Shown: positions 36,207 to 45,812, counted from the first letter of the stretch. The stretch is 64,000 nucleotides of DNA from Flavobacterium sp. 9R (GCF_902506345.1 NZ_LR733413.1:2977974-3041973); one strand, 5' to 3'. Made by a program: numbers and translations. The notes: generated by a model not told the origin, from the letters alone.

Positions 36207-36955
36207 TGGCAACCAAAATTACCCCAAAAAAGACAACTTCAAAAAAACCAGTCAAGAAGCAGGATGCTAGTTTTGGAAGTAAAGTGAAACGCTTTCTTTT
36301 CAAAGCAATGCTTTGGTTTTTTGGGCTTTCTATCTTTAGTGTGGTAGTGTTTAAATTCGTTCCCGTTCCTTTTACGCCGCTGATGGTGATTCGTTTTTTT
36401 GAAAACGTAGCCGACGGAAAAGAGAATCATTTTAGCCACGATTGGGAACCCATCGAAAATATTTCTATGAATTTGCAAAAAGCCGTGATTGCCAGTGAAG
36501 ACGGTACTTTTTTGAGCCATAATGGTTTTGATTTTTTGGCGATGCAAAAAGCCTATAAAAGCAACGAAAGAGGACGAAGAATAAAAGGCGGAAGCACCAT
36601 TTCGCAGCAAACCGCCAAAAATGTCTTTTTATGGCAAGGTAGAAGTTACTTGCGCAAGGGATTAGAAGCTTATTTCACGGTACTAATCGAAATTATTTGG
36701 GGTAAAAAACGCATTATGGAAGTCTATTTGAACAGTATCGAAATGGGCGATGGGGTCTATGGAGCCCATGCAGCCACCCAATATTGGTACCGAAAAGATG
36801 CGTCGAGTTTGACCAAAATGCAAGCTGCAGGAATTGCCGCTATTTTACCCAACCCACGCAAATACAAAGCCACAAGTTCTTCTTCTTACATCAACAATCG
36901 AAAAGCCAAAATCGTACGCGTAATGTCACATGTTGGTACTATAAACTACAAATGA
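36206..36955 (+). CDS. mtgA: Monofunctional peptidoglycan glycosyltransferase
   Basis: GT51 enzyme polymerising lipid II. 249 aa from the ATG at 36206; an open frame from 36131 overlaps the upstream gene and is rejected. A lysine-rich cytoplasmic start, a membrane anchor (MLWFFGLSIFSVVVFKF), the catalytic Glu in IASEDGTFLSHNG and the motif GGSTISQQTAKN. No transpeptidase domain. The stop overlaps the next start by 4 bp (ATGA). Confidence 0.94.
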   Translation: MATKITPKKTTSKKPVKKQDASFGSKVKRFLFKAMLWFFGLSIFSVVVFKFVPVPFTPLMVIRFFENVADGKENHFSHDWEPIENISMNLQKAVIASEDGTFLSHNGFDFLAMQKAYKSNERGRRIKGGSTISQQTAKNVFLWQGRSYLRKGLEAYFTVLIEIIWGKKRIMEVYLNSIEMGDGVYGAHAATQYWYRKDASSLTKMQAAGIAAILPNPRKYKATSSSSYINNRKAKIVRVMSHVGTINYK

Positions 36956-37896
36956 GACCAGTAAAACTCTTGTTTTTGCTGCTGTTAGGGACTTATTTTT
37001 TGGGTTCAGCACAAACTTTCGATAGCAAGCAAGTGGGAGTAGAACTCGACAATGATTTGTATGCTTCTGTAAAAAATGATCGCTATTATACCAATGGAAT
37101 TACGCTGTTTTATGCGTATTTAAATCAAAAACAATCTCCAACTTTATTAAAAAAGACTACGGAATTCCGATTAGCACAATACATTTACACTCCAAGAACC
37201 CGATTGGCTAACGCCATTAAAGACAACGATCGCCCTTTTGCCGGTTATTTGTTTGGCGAAGCCAATCAAACGTTTTTTATGGCAAACAATAGCGTTTATC
37301 AAGGAGCGGTACAGCTAGGCTATGTAGGTCCCAATTCGTATGCCGAAGAAATGCAAAACGGATTGCACGATGCTTTTTCGTTGCGCCATGTGGAAGGTTG
37401 GCAAAACCAAATCAAAAATACCTTTGCGTTGCAAACCCAATTTCGCTTTTCCCAAAAGTTTTTTCCAAACGGGACCACTCCTCATTTTGATGTTCATTTT
37501 CAAGGACAAGCAACTTTAGGAACCGTGCAAACGGGCCTTAATTCTGGTTTTTTTGCTAGAATAGGTTTGAAAAATTTGCAACCCATAGCCCATTCTAATT
37601 TTTATAGTGGCGGCGTTTTAGGCACTACCAAAACAGAGGAATTGTATTTTTTTATCCACCCTAGTTTGCAGTATCAAGCTTATGATGCAACGGTTCAAGG
37701 CAGCCTTTTTGGGACGCAAAGCCCCGTAGAATTAGACCTGATTCGTTGGCGCTGGCACACTGCCGTGGGCATCAAGTACCGCTACAACCATTTCAATTGT
37801 CATTATACTTTTTTTTACCGCTCCAAAGAGGTCAATCATCCTGTCAATACTGGCTATTATTATGGCTCGATTGGGCTAACTTACAGCTTTAGGTAA
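36952..37896 (+). CDS. LpxR-like lipid A deacylase family outer membrane protein (DUF2219)
   Basis: 314 aa from the ATG at 36952, which gives a signal peptide (MRPVKLLFLLLLGTYFLGSAQ). The family start VGVELDNDLYASVKNDRYYTNG and the later NDRPFAGYLFGEANQ match LpxR/DUF2219. LpxR removes the 3'-acyloxyacyl group of lipid A in Salmonella; the activity is inferred here. Amphipathic strands to the C-terminal Phe-Arg suggest a beta-barrel. Translationally coupled to mtgA. Confidence 0.85.
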   Translation: MRPVKLLFLLLLGTYFLGSAQTFDSKQVGVELDNDLYASVKNDRYYTNGITLFYAYLNQKQSPTLLKKTTEFRLAQYIYTPRTRLANAIKDNDRPFAGYLFGEANQTFFMANNSVYQGAVQLGYVGPNSYAEEMQNGLHDAFSLRHVEGWQNQIKNTFALQTQFRFSQKFFPNGTTPHFDVHFQGQATLGTVQTGLNSGFFARIGLKNLQPIAHSNFYSGGVLGTTKTEELYFFIHPSLQYQAYDATVQGSLFGTQSPVELDLIRWRWHTAVGIKYRYNHFNCHYTFFYRSKEVNHPVNTGYYYGSIGLTYSFR

Positions 37897-37910
37897 TTGA
37901 TGAGGAGCAC

Positions 37911-38013
37911 CACGTTTCCTTTTCATAACCACGCCTCGTCCTGCTCTACGCTATATCTTTGCTTTTTTAAAGGAAAAAAGCAAAGGATGCCGCTGGCGAT
38001 CAGGGCTAGATAG
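37911..38013 (-). repeat. Dispersed intergenic repeat, copy B
   Basis: Begins GAGGAGC, contains CTCTACGCTATAT, a 12-bp hairpin CTTTGCTTTTTT/AAAAAAGCAAAG, GGATGCCGCTGG and CAGGGCTA. Opposite orientation to copy A. Confidence 0.7.
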
Positions 38014-38119
38014 GACTTTTTGTTTTTCAGAAGTACGATTTTAAGTTTAAATTTTATCTTATAATAGTAAAAATTGATTAATTTTATGTTTCTAAAATCT
38101 AAAAATCAACACTTTAGCT

Positions 38120-38542
38120 ATGAAAAATTTCATTTTAACATTCGTCTTATTACTGTGTTCTGCAATATCATCAAAAGCACAAATTTCTTTAAATGATGTG
38201 AATAAGGCAACAGCAGTTGGTAGTAAAGCAGCGCTATCCTCATTTGATGTAAGTGGTGTTAGTTCTCAAATTCTGGGTACTTTAAAACCTAAACTCAACT
38301 TGACACCTGAACAAGTGCCTCAAGTAACTTCAATTGTTACCGAACTGTTGAATAAAAAGAAAAATGCATTGCCAATGATGGCTTCAAACAAAGCAGGATA
38401 TAACTCTGTAATGTCTGGCATACAGAGTGCTTTCCCTTCAAAAATGAAAACTGTTTTAAAAGCTCAGCAATATGCAACTTTACTTGGATTAATGCCTAAG
38501 TCTCCAAGTTCAACAAATATTTTGTCGAAGTTATTGTTTTAG
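38120..38542 (+). CDS. Secreted hypothetical helical protein
   Basis: 140 aa with a signal peptide (MKNFILTFVLLLCSAISSKA, cut near AQI). The mature part is helical with LNLTPEQVPQVTSIVTELLNKK and KMKTVLKAQQYATLLG, resembling the Spy/DUF2780-like LTxxQ-containing periplasmic proteins. Not assigned to a function. Confidence 0.7.
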   Translation: MKNFILTFVLLLCSAISSKAQISLNDVNKATAVGSKAALSSFDVSGVSSQILGTLKPKLNLTPEQVPQVTSIVTELLNKKKNALPMMASNKAGYNSVMSGIQSAFPSKMKTVLKAQQYATLLGLMPKSPSSTNILSKLLF

Positions 38543-38674
38543 CTATTTATTTGGTTTCTGATTACAATAACCATTTATAAATGCTGTTGTGAGCATTAAG
38601 AACTAGCAGCAAATTTGTCTATAATTATTGGTGTTTTTTACGTTTAATACTTCTAGTTTTTCTAAACACTCAAT
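38543..38674. other. Intergenic stretch before the terminator and tRNA-Ala
   Basis: The gene-free interval 38543-38917 holds a terminator, tRNA-Ala and its promoter box. The first 130 bp show nothing recognisable. Confidence 0.5.
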
Positions 38675-38714
38675 AAAAAAAAGCCTTAAAAACATAAGTT
38701 TCTAAGGCTTTTTT
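38675..38714. terminator. Terminator between the secreted protein gene and tRNA-Ala
   Basis: Stem AAGCCTTA/TAAGGCTT (38681-38688, 38703-38710) with A run before and T run after; can serve both directions. Confidence 0.8.
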
Positions 38715-38715
38715 G

Positions 38716-38789
38716 TGGAGAAGATGGGGCTCGAACCCACGACCTCTTGACTGCCAGTCAAGCACTCTAGCCAACTGAGCTACATCCCC
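38716..38789 (-). tRNA. tRNA-Ala (GGC)
   Basis: 74-nt cloverleaf on the minus strand. Anticodon loop CTGGCAG gives GGC. The acceptor has the G3-U70 pair that identifies alanine tRNAs. The T arm is GTGGG-TTCGAGC-CCCAT (one wobble). CCA not encoded. Confidence 0.95.
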
Positions 38790-38801
38790 ATGACTATGTC
38801 G

Positions 38802-38809
38802 CAAATATA
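38802..38809 (-). promoter_or_regulatory. -7 box of tRNA-Ala
   Basis: TATATTTG on the minus strand, 13 bp before the mature 5' end. Confidence 0.6.
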
Positions 38810-38917
38810 GTATTTTAATTAATGAATACGCAAATTTATACTTCACAAAAATGCTTTCGCTGCAAAAAAAGAAGTGGGTTATGGAAATAATTTTAACTTT
38901 ACGCTAAAATAAAAAGT

Positions 38918-39685
38918 ATGTCACAAATGATTGCCTCAGGCACACTTACCACAACGATTGCCAATGGTATTGCAACACTTACCTTTGGTCACCCCGCCAG
39001 TAATTCTTTTCCTAAAGCCCTTTTGCAGCAACTCACAACCGCGATTCAGGAAGTAAGTACTAATGATGCGGTTCAGGTGGTGGTACTACAGAGTGAAGGT
39101 ACAGGCGTTTTCTGTGCAGGTGCTTCTTTTGATGAACTTTTAGCGGTGAGTACAGAAGCAGAAGGAGCGATTTTCTTTTCAGGATTTGCACATGTTATCA
39201 ATGCGATGCGTACTTGTCCAAAAGTGATTATTGGTCGCATTCAAGGCAAAGCCATTGGAGGTGGAGTTGGTATTGCTGCTGCTTGTGATTATACCTTGGC
39301 TACTCGTCAGGCTAGTATCAAATTATCAGAGCTCGCCATTGGAATTGGTCCTTTTGTGATTGAGCCAGCAGTGAGTCGTAAAATAGGAAAAATGGCAATG
39401 TCCCAAATGACCTTGGCGGCTCAAGAATGGAAATCGGCTGAGTGGGCACAACAACAAGGTTTGTATGCCGCTATTTTTGAAACCCTTCCGGAATTAGACG
39501 AAGCCGTGCAACAAATGGGTACACAATTAGCGAGCTATAATCCAAAAGCTTTACTTGAAATCAAGAAAGTATTTTGGGAAGGCACCGATCATTGGGCAAC
39601 TTTATTGCTAGAACGTGCCACGATTTCCGGGCAATTGGTGCTTTCTGATTTTACTAAAAACGCTTTACTTCAATTTAAAAAATAA
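38918..39685 (+). CDS. Enoyl-CoA hydratase/isomerase family protein
   Basis: 255 aa crotonase fold. The oxyanion-hole segments FCAGASFDEL and IGGGVGIAAACDYTLA are present. The SELAIGIGP segment contains the Glu position used in many hydratases. The specific substrate cannot be told; a paaG/menB-like role is possible. Followed after 5 bp by a 57-aa gene. Confidence 0.88.
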   Translation: MSQMIASGTLTTTIANGIATLTFGHPASNSFPKALLQQLTTAIQEVSTNDAVQVVVLQSEGTGVFCAGASFDELLAVSTEAEGAIFFSGFAHVINAMRTCPKVIIGRIQGKAIGGGVGIAAACDYTLATRQASIKLSELAIGIGPFVIEPAVSRKIGKMAMSQMTLAAQEWKSAEWAQQQGLYAAIFETLPELDEAVQQMGTQLASYNPKALLEIKKVFWEGTDHWATLLLERATISGQLVLSDFTKNALLQFKK

Positions 39686-39690
39686 CGACA

Positions 39691-39864
39691 ATGACCCCTT
39701 TTTCTTTACTTCAAAAAGTAGATGTAGCCAAAAAAATAGCCCAAGCTCCTGATAAGAGTTATGAAATAGGAGTGGTAATTGGCTCGTATTTGCCTTTCGT
39801 GATTTTGGTTGGATTTGCTTATTGGATGTATTACCGAGCAAAAAAAAGAGACGAAAACCGCTAA
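39691..39864 (+). CDS. Small single-pass membrane protein, 57 aa
   Basis: Starts MTPFSLLQKVDVAKKIAQAP, then one transmembrane helix (IGSYLPFVILVGFAYWMYY) and a basic tail RAKKRDENR, so an N-out/C-in topology is likely. It starts 5 bp after the enoyl-CoA hydratase gene and is followed by queD after 33 bp. No function recognised; too short for many gene finders. Confidence 0.7.
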   Translation: MTPFSLLQKVDVAKKIAQAPDKSYEIGVVIGSYLPFVILVGFAYWMYYRAKKRDENR

Positions 39865-39897
39865 AATTCCTTAAATTTGCTGCCAAATTCAATACAG

Positions 39898-40350
39898 ATG
39901 AGTAATATCAGAATCACCAAAAAATTTAGTTTCGAAACCGGTCATGCTTTATATGGTTATGATGGGAAATGCAAAAATGTACACGGACACAGTTACAAGT
40001 TATCAGTAACCGTAATTGGCTCTCCTATAACCGATCGATCGAACGTAAAATTAGGAATGGTGATTGATTTTACCGATTTGAAAAAAATCGTAAAAGAAGA
40101 AGTAGTCGATCAATTTGACCACGCTACTGTTTTCAACCAAACGACTCCTCATATTGAATTGGCTAAAGAATTAAAAGACCGTGGACATCATGTGATTTTG
40201 GTCGATTATCAGCCTACCAGCGAGAACATGATTGTTGATTTTGCGGCAAGAATCAAAAGCCGATTGCCAGAAGGAATTAACCTATTCTCATTGAAATTGC
40301 AAGAAACCGAATCTTCTTTCGCAGAATGGTTTGCCAGCGATAATGTATAG
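39898..40350 (+). CDS. queD: 6-carboxytetrahydropterin synthase
   Basis: 150 aa from the ATG at 39898. Zinc-binding His residues are in FETGHALYGY and VHGHSYKL, with the catalytic Cys in GKCKNVHGHS. Further motifs are MVIDFTDLK and the C-terminal LQETESSFAEW. Converts dihydroneopterin triphosphate towards queuosine; in some bacteria members act in pterin metabolism. Confidence 0.93.
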   Translation: MSNIRITKKFSFETGHALYGYDGKCKNVHGHSYKLSVTVIGSPITDRSNVKLGMVIDFTDLKKIVKEEVVDQFDHATVFNQTTPHIELAKELKDRGHHVILVDYQPTSENMIVDFAARIKSRLPEGINLFSLKLQETESSFAEWFASDNV

Positions 40351-40410
40351 GAATAGATACCTTTCAAGTTTCATCCCAAAGTTTCTGGACCAAATTCCAA
40401 ATTAAATTGC

Positions 40411-41172
40411 ATGACTTCAATCTCCAAAAAAATATATTTTGCTTCCGATCAACATTTTGGTGCACCTACGCCTGAGTTGAGTTTTCCTAGAGAACAAAAA
40501 TTTGTAGCTTGGCTAGACGAAGTAAAGAAAGATGCCGAAGCTATTTTTTTATTGGGTGATTTATTCGATTTTTGGTTCGAATACAAAACCGTGGTTCCCA
40601 AAGGATTTGTTCGCGTTTTAGGTAAACTGGCCGAGATTCGCGATAGTGGTATTCCAATTTATTTTTTCGTCGGGAATCATGATTTATGGATGAACGATTA
40701 TTTTGAAAAAGAACTGAATATTCCGGTTTTTCATGACAATCAAGAATACACTTTTCATGGAAAAACCTTTTTAGTAGGACACGGAGACGGAAAAGGACCT
40801 GGAGATTTAGGATACAAACGCATGAAAAAAGTGTTTACCAATCCGTTCTCTAAATGGTTGTTTCGTTGGTTGCATCCTGACCTAGGAGTTGGACTAGCGC
40901 AATATCTTTCGGTAAAAAATAAGTTAATTTCTGGAGCCGAAGATGTTACTTTTTTAGGTGAAGACAACGAATGGTTAATTCAATATGCCAAACGAAAACT
41001 AGAAACCAAGCATTACAATTATTTGGTTTTTGGACACCGTCATTTGCCAATGAAATACACCGTTGGAGAAAACGCCGAATACGTCAATCTAGGCGATTGG
41101 ATTACTTATTTTACGTACGGCGTTTTTGATGGGACTACTTTTGAAATCAAAAAGTGGGAGGGAACCAATTAA
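40411..41172 (+). CDS. lpxH: UDP-2,3-diacylglucosamine diphosphatase
   Basis: Lipid A synthesis, making lipid X plus UMP. 253 aa calcineurin-like phosphoesterase: SDQHFG, LLGDLFDFWFEY, GNHD, VGHGDGKGPGD and FGHRH are all present. The LpxH family is indicated by the DLFDFWFEY phrase and length. Upstream queD is 60 bp away. Confidence 0.92.
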   Translation: MTSISKKIYFASDQHFGAPTPELSFPREQKFVAWLDEVKKDAEAIFLLGDLFDFWFEYKTVVPKGFVRVLGKLAEIRDSGIPIYFFVGNHDLWMNDYFEKELNIPVFHDNQEYTFHGKTFLVGHGDGKGPGDLGYKRMKKVFTNPFSKWLFRWLHPDLGVGLAQYLSVKNKLISGAEDVTFLGEDNEWLIQYAKRKLETKHYNYLVFGHRHLPMKYTVGENAEYVNLGDWITYFTYGVFDGTTFEIKKWEGTN

Positions 41173-41239
41173 GAAACTACCACTTGTTGAGGCTGCTAAT
41201 AATCCTAATATTTTGCTTTTTTTGATTTCGTTTTAATTG

Positions 41240-42505
41240 CTATTTTTCGTGAGCTTCTAAATCTTTTTGTAAATCCAGCTTTCTAAAAGTAGGGGATACG
41301 AATCCAGTTACCAATACCGTAAGCAAGGTCATACTTCCTCCAAAAACTACTGCCGTTACCGTTCCCATTAGTTTTGCCGTAACACCACTTTCAAAAGCAC
41401 CCAATTCATTAGAAGAACCCACAAAAATGGAGTTCACTGCCGAGACGCGTCCACGCATATCATCGGGTGTTTTGAGTTGTAAAATCGTTTGGCGAATCAC
41501 CACTGAGATACCATCAAAAATACCACTAAAGAACAACGCAACCACGGAAAGCCAATACAAAGTAGAAAGTCCAAAGACGATAATACACACTCCGAACCCA
41601 AAAATAGCGATCAAGAGTTTCATCCCCGCATTTTTATTCATAGGCACATAAGCTGATACAAACATCGTTATAAAAGCTCCTACGGCTGGCGCAGCTCTCA
41701 AAACACCAAATCCTTCAGGGCCGACTTTTAAAATGTCTTGGGCAAAAATAGGCAACAAGGCTACCGCTCCGCCAAACAAAACCGCAAACATATCTAGTGA
41801 AAGTGATGATAAGATAGCTGGATTGTTGAATACAAATCGCACACCCGCTTTCAAACTTTCCTTAACGGGTTCACCAATTTTTTTATTCAAAATAGGTTTC
41901 GATTCAATTTGAGTTAAAGCGATTATTGAAAAAATTGAAAAAGCAATTACAATGCATAACGACCAATGTACACCAATCCAATGAATAGAAAAACCCGCTA
42001 CAGCTGGACCTACTACTGAACCAACTTGCCATACAGAAGAGCTCCAAGTGGCAGCGTTAGAATAGGCTTTTTTGGGAACAATTAGTGACAAAAGTGAAAA
42101 AATGGTAGGCCCTAAAAATGAACGTACGATGCCACCTAGAAATACCATAAAGTAAATGGCATACAAAACAGTATCCATATTCCAACCTGAGACGACAGGA
42201 GGCCAAGTTAATAAAAACAAACCGATACTAATGATTGAAAAGCCAACAATGCATTTAAAGAGCAAACTTTTTTTCTCTTTTTGATCGACAATATGACCTG
42301 CAAATAGCGCCATCGCTACTGCTGGAATAATTTCCATAAGGCCAATAATTCCTAGCGATAAAGGATTTTTGGTTAAGCTATACACTTGCCATTCAATAAT
42401 GATAAATTGCATGGACCAGGCAAAAACCATAGCAAAGCGTAACAATAAAAAAGTATTGAATTCTTTATAACGCAAAGCAGCGTACGGATCGTTTTTTGTT
42501 TTCAT
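41240..42505 (-). CDS. Major facilitator superfamily transporter
   Basis: 421 aa with about 12 membrane helices and a central loop near VFNNPAILSSLSLDM. The pattern (VAMALFAGHIVDQKEKKSL, SFLGPTIFSLLSLIVPKKAYSNAATWSSSVWQ, DDMRGRVSAVNSIF) resembles EntS/enterobactin-exporter-like MFS. Substrate unknown. Starts 3 bp after recJ and is probably co-transcribed. Confidence 0.88.
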   Translation of the reverse strand: MKTKNDPYAALRYKEFNTFLLLRFAMVFAWSMQFIIIEWQVYSLTKNPLSLGIIGLMEIIPAVAMALFAGHIVDQKEKKSLLFKCIVGFSIISIGLFLLTWPPVVSGWNMDTVLYAIYFMVFLGGIVRSFLGPTIFSLLSLIVPKKAYSNAATWSSSVWQVGSVVGPAVAGFSIHWIGVHWSLCIVIAFSIFSIIALTQIESKPILNKKIGEPVKESLKAGVRFVFNNPAILSSLSLDMFAVLFGGAVALLPIFAQDILKVGPEGFGVLRAAPAVGAFITMFVSAYVPMNKNAGMKLLIAIFGFGVCIIVFGLSTLYWLSVVALFFSGIFDGISVVIRQTILQLKTPDDMRGRVSAVNSIFVGSSNELGAFESGVTAKLMGTVTAVVFGGSMTLLTVLVTGFVSPTFRKLDLQKDLEAHEK

Positions 42506-42508
42506 TTT

Positions 42509-44200
42509 TTAGTTTCTAATGTCTTTCAATCGCAATTGTAATTCTATTTTGTCATTCCATTCATTTTCGTCTATGCAATAAGCGGCCTCGAAAAGTTGTT
42601 TGTTTTTTACTATTGCATGTTTGTTTCCTAATCCAAAACCAATTGCTGGAATTCCCTCCGAATTATTTTGACGTACAAATAGTTTCAGATGTTCTTCTTC
42701 TTTTCCCATAGGTTTTCCATAACCAGTATCAAAGACATTGTTGGAAACAAAAACGGGCGTCATATTTTGAGGACCACAAGGCTCAAATTGTTTTAAAATG
42801 CGTGTAAATTTAGGGGTAATTTCTCCAAAACGGACAACAGCATCGATAGAAAGTTCGGGTTGTAGTAATTCGGGGGCAATGGTTTCTTGAACTACTCTTT
42901 CAAAGGCCTCCTTAAAAGCAGTATAATTTTCTGGTTTTAAGGTCATTCCTGCAGCATACATGTGGCCTCCAAATTGTTCCAAATGTTCTGCACAAGCTTC
43001 GAGCGCATTGTATACATCAAATCCTTTTACGGAACGGGCAGATGCGGCATATTTATCGCCACTTTTGGTAAACACCAAGGTAGGACGATAGTATGTTTCT
43101 ATCAATCGTGACGCTACAATTCCAATCACGCCTTTGTGCCAAGTTTCTTGAAACACTACCGATGTAAATCGGTTTTGTTCGCCATTTTCTTCAATTTGGT
43201 TCAGCGCTTCTTTCGTAATTTGTTGGTCCAAATCTTTGCGTTCGGCATTATAGGCTTCAATTTCAGAGGCAAATTGCTGGGCTTGTTCAAAATCAAATTC
43301 GGTCAACAATTCTACAGCATGATTTCCGTGTTTGATGCGACCCGCAGCGTTGATTCGCGGCGCAATTATAAAAACTACATCCGTAATATCGAGCGTTTTT
43401 TTCTTGAGTTGATGTGTCATCGCCTTAATTCCAGGACGAGGGTCACTATTAATTACTTGCAATCCAAAATATGCCAAAACCCTATTCTCTCCAGTCATCG
43501 GAACAATATCAGCAGCAATGGCTGTTGCAACCAAGTCAAGATACGGAATCAAATCATCAATGGTTTGGTCGCGGTTTGCTGCCAACGCTTGAATGAGTTT
43601 AAAACCAATGCCACAACCACACAATTCGTCGTACGGATAGTCGCAATCTTCTCGTTTCGGGTCTAAAATTGCTACAGCATCAGGTAATTCATCTCCAGGA
43701 CGGTGGTGGTCACCAATAATAAAATCGATATTCTTTTCTTTGGCATACGCTACGTGGTCAATAGATTTTATCCCACAATCTAGCGCTATAATTAGCGAAA
43801 AACTGTTGTCATCGGCAAAATCAATTCCTTTAAACGACACGCCATAGCCTTCGTCATAACGATCCGGAATATAAGTAGCAACATTGGGGTAAAAACTTTT
43901 CAAATAGCCCGAAACCAAAGAAACTGCCGTTGTTCCATCCACATCATAATCCCCAAAAACCAAAATATTTTCCTCGTTTTCTATGGCTTTTTCAAGTCTT
44001 GCCACCGCTTTGTCCATATCTTTCATCAAATACGGGTCATGCAAATCGTTTAATGAGGGGCGAAAAAATTGTCGTGCTTCCTCAAATGAAGAGATGCCTC
44101 TTTGCAGTAATAATGAGGCAATCGTTCCAGAAACTTGTAAGGCAGTCGCTAATTCATTTATTTTTTCTTCTTCAGGTTTGGGTTTGAGTGTCCAACGCAT
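42509..44200 (-). CDS. recJ: Single-stranded-DNA-specific exonuclease
   Basis: 5'-3' exonuclease of recombinational and mismatch repair. 563 aa. DHH motifs: DYDVDGTTAVSL, ALDCGIKS, DHHRPGDELP; DHHA1 motif GGHMYAAGMTL; a C-terminal OB-fold region. Catalytic aspartates and histidines all present. Confidence 0.96.
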   Translation of the reverse strand: MRWTLKPKPEEEKINELATALQVSGTIASLLLQRGISSFEEARQFFRPSLNDLHDPYLMKDMDKAVARLEKAIENEENILVFGDYDVDGTTAVSLVSGYLKSFYPNVATYIPDRYDEGYGVSFKGIDFADDNSFSLIIALDCGIKSIDHVAYAKEKNIDFIIGDHHRPGDELPDAVAILDPKREDCDYPYDELCGCGIGFKLIQALAANRDQTIDDLIPYLDLVATAIAADIVPMTGENRVLAYFGLQVINSDPRPGIKAMTHQLKKKTLDITDVVFIIAPRINAAGRIKHGNHAVELLTEFDFEQAQQFASEIEAYNAERKDLDQQITKEALNQIEENGEQNRFTSVVFQETWHKGVIGIVASRLIETYYRPTLVFTKSGDKYAASARSVKGFDVYNALEACAEHLEQFGGHMYAAGMTLKPENYTAFKEAFERVVQETIAPELLQPELSIDAVVRFGEITPKFTRILKQFEPCGPQNMTPVFVSNNVFDTGYGKPMGKEEEHLKLFVRQNNSEGIPAIGFGLGNKHAIVKNKQLFEAAYCIDENEWNDKIELQLRLKDIRN

Positions 44201-44273
44201 AATGATTTTGGTTTTTAAGATTTAAATTTTGGCGGATAGGTATAAACACTATTAATTGTCTTCTGTTTTTTTT

Positions 44274-44372
44274 GGCGTGCCCCTACGTAAAAACTTCGGG
44301 TCGGGTTATCCGTTGCAATCTTTTGCTACATTCCATTTCGCAAAAGGATTTCCACTACTACCCCTCACGCGA
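44274..44372. repeat. Dispersed intergenic repeat, copy C
   Basis: GGCGTGCCCC, then CAATCTTTTGC, a variable centre, GCAAAAGGATTTCCACTA and CCCCTCACG. A diverged member of the family with the same order of elements; the central hairpin pairs CTTTTGC with GCAAAAG. Confidence 0.6.
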
Positions 44373-44394
44373 TAGATGTTTTAGCTAAGATATT

Positions 44395-44742
44395 TTAGGA
44401 TTTTAATGTCAAAGGCTCTCCATAAAAAGCTATGCCATCCCACCCTGTTTTCATAAAATTACGAATGTTTTGATGGTCTGTACCTTCTGGATTTTTCAAT
44501 ACATCTTCAGTGTAATAAGCCCCAAAACAAGCTAATGTAGCCTCTTTAGATAATTGCTGTAATTCAGCAAAAGCAAACAATTTGCAAGAGCCGTTGTTCT
44601 CGTTAGCGGCATTATGTTGTAAGCCGTTTTCGAAAGCTGTTGGTTCAAAATCATAATGGGCTTCAATAACCGCGATAGTTTCTTGAAAGGTAATAGCGTT
44701 TGGGGTGTTTTTTAATTTTTCTAAAAAAGCAGGTATAGTCAT
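44395..44742 (-). CDS. HopJ-type III effector family protein
   Basis: 115 aa. The family signature YDFEPTAFENGL, GSCKLFAFAE, ACFGAYYTEDVL and HQNIRNFMKTGW is complete. Named after a Pseudomonas effector, but found in many free-living bacteria without type III secretion, so an intracellular housekeeping role is more likely. Downstream of the amine oxidase gene by 14 bp. Confidence 0.9.
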   Translation of the reverse strand: MTIPAFLEKLKNTPNAITFQETIAVIEAHYDFEPTAFENGLQHNAANENNGSCKLFAFAELQQLSKEATLACFGAYYTEDVLKNPEGTDHQNIRNFMKTGWDGIAFYGEPLTLKS

Positions 44743-44756
44743 GATTAAATTGATTT

Positions 44757-45812
44757 TTAATTAAAATAAGTACTACAATAGTATGCCGCTTGAATAGCTC
44801 CTTCCATATAACCAGGATGTTCTCGGGCGGTTTCTGAGCCAGAAATAAAAAAGCGGTTGTCAAAAAGTGGGGTTGTATAAATAGGGTGCCCGTTGTTTTG
44901 GTGCGCCATAATCAAAGAAGCGTAAGGGGCAAAAGTGAAAGGTTCCTCTCTCCAAACTTTTTCGAAATAATGGGTAGCATTTTTTACTTCGTCTCCCAAA
45001 ATACGTTGCAATTGGTTTTCTATTTTTTGTCTTCGTTCTTCAAGGGTTAATGTTGAGGCACCTCCATTTAAGAAACCTTTTAATGCATAAAAAGTCTTGT
45101 CGTTTGTACTGTGGTCGTACATTTCTTGTACCCAATTCACATGGCTAAATACCGTCCCCGAATATCCTTTTTCTTTCCAGAACGGATGTTCGTAGACTAA
45201 GCCAAATTTTATAGATTCACCCATCCAAGTGTGCGTTTTTTGGGCGATTGCTGTCAAATCAAGCGGTAATTCTGGTTCAAATTGCACGGTACCCACCAAT
45301 AAATTAGGGGGTAAAGTGCTCACTACATAATCTGCTTCAATTTGTTTACCACTAGTGGTCTCAATGATAATTTTTGATTGGTCATATTTGATTTGACGCA
45401 CCTTTTCATTGAGCTGTATCGAACTTGAATCAAGATTCTTCTCTAAAGCCGCAATTAGTTGGAAGGTTCCGCCATCAATTCTGTAGGAAGGAGCTTCGTT
45501 ATCAGGAATTGAAAAACGTTGAGGTTCATAAGCATTTGATGTTTCAAAAAAAGAAACTCCCGAGGTATATTGCTTGGTATACGAAATATTAAGTTCTTGT
45601 AATAAATGTAAGAGTTTATGATGGGTATCGTTGCACCAAGTGGCTCCCATTTCAATGCTTCCTATTTTGTCTGCATAGCGCGTATCTATTCTTCCGCCAA
45701 TACGGTTATTGGCCTCAAGTACAACAGACTTTATGCCTTTTTTCTTGAGTAAATACGCTAGCGTAAGACCACACAAACCAGCTCCAATGATATGAACTGT
45801 AGGTTGTTTCAT
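44757..45812 (-). CDS. Flavin-containing amine oxidase family protein
   Basis: 351 aa. N-terminal FAD motif GAGLCGLTLAYLLKKKG and the second Gly-rich phrase EANNRIGGRIDTR; a C-terminal SGSETAREHPGYMEGA FAD-contact region. Substrate unknown. Starts right at the rsmI stop (TAAATG), so translation is coupled. Confidence 0.9.
   Translation of the reverse strand: MKQPTVHIIGAGLCGLTLAYLLKKKGIKSVVLEANNRIGGRIDTRYADKIGSIEMGATWCNDTHHKLLHLLQELNISYTKQYTSGVSFFETSNAYEPQRFSIPDNEAPSYRIDGGTFQLIAALEKNLDSSSIQLNEKVRQIKYDQSKIIIETTSGKQIEADYVVSTLPPNLLVGTVQFEPELPLDLTAIAQKTHTWMGESIKFGLVYEHPFWKEKGYSGTVFSHVNWVQEMYDHSTNDKTFYALKGFLNGGASTLTLEERRQKIENQLQRILGDEVKNATHYFEKVWREEPFTFAPYASLIMAHQNNGHPIYTTPLFDNRFFISGSETAREHPGYMEGAIQAAYYCSTYFN

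Noticed and set aside
44395..44742. Type III secretion effector as a virulence factor
   Set aside because: HopJ-family genes occur widely without type III secretion, and none is seen here.
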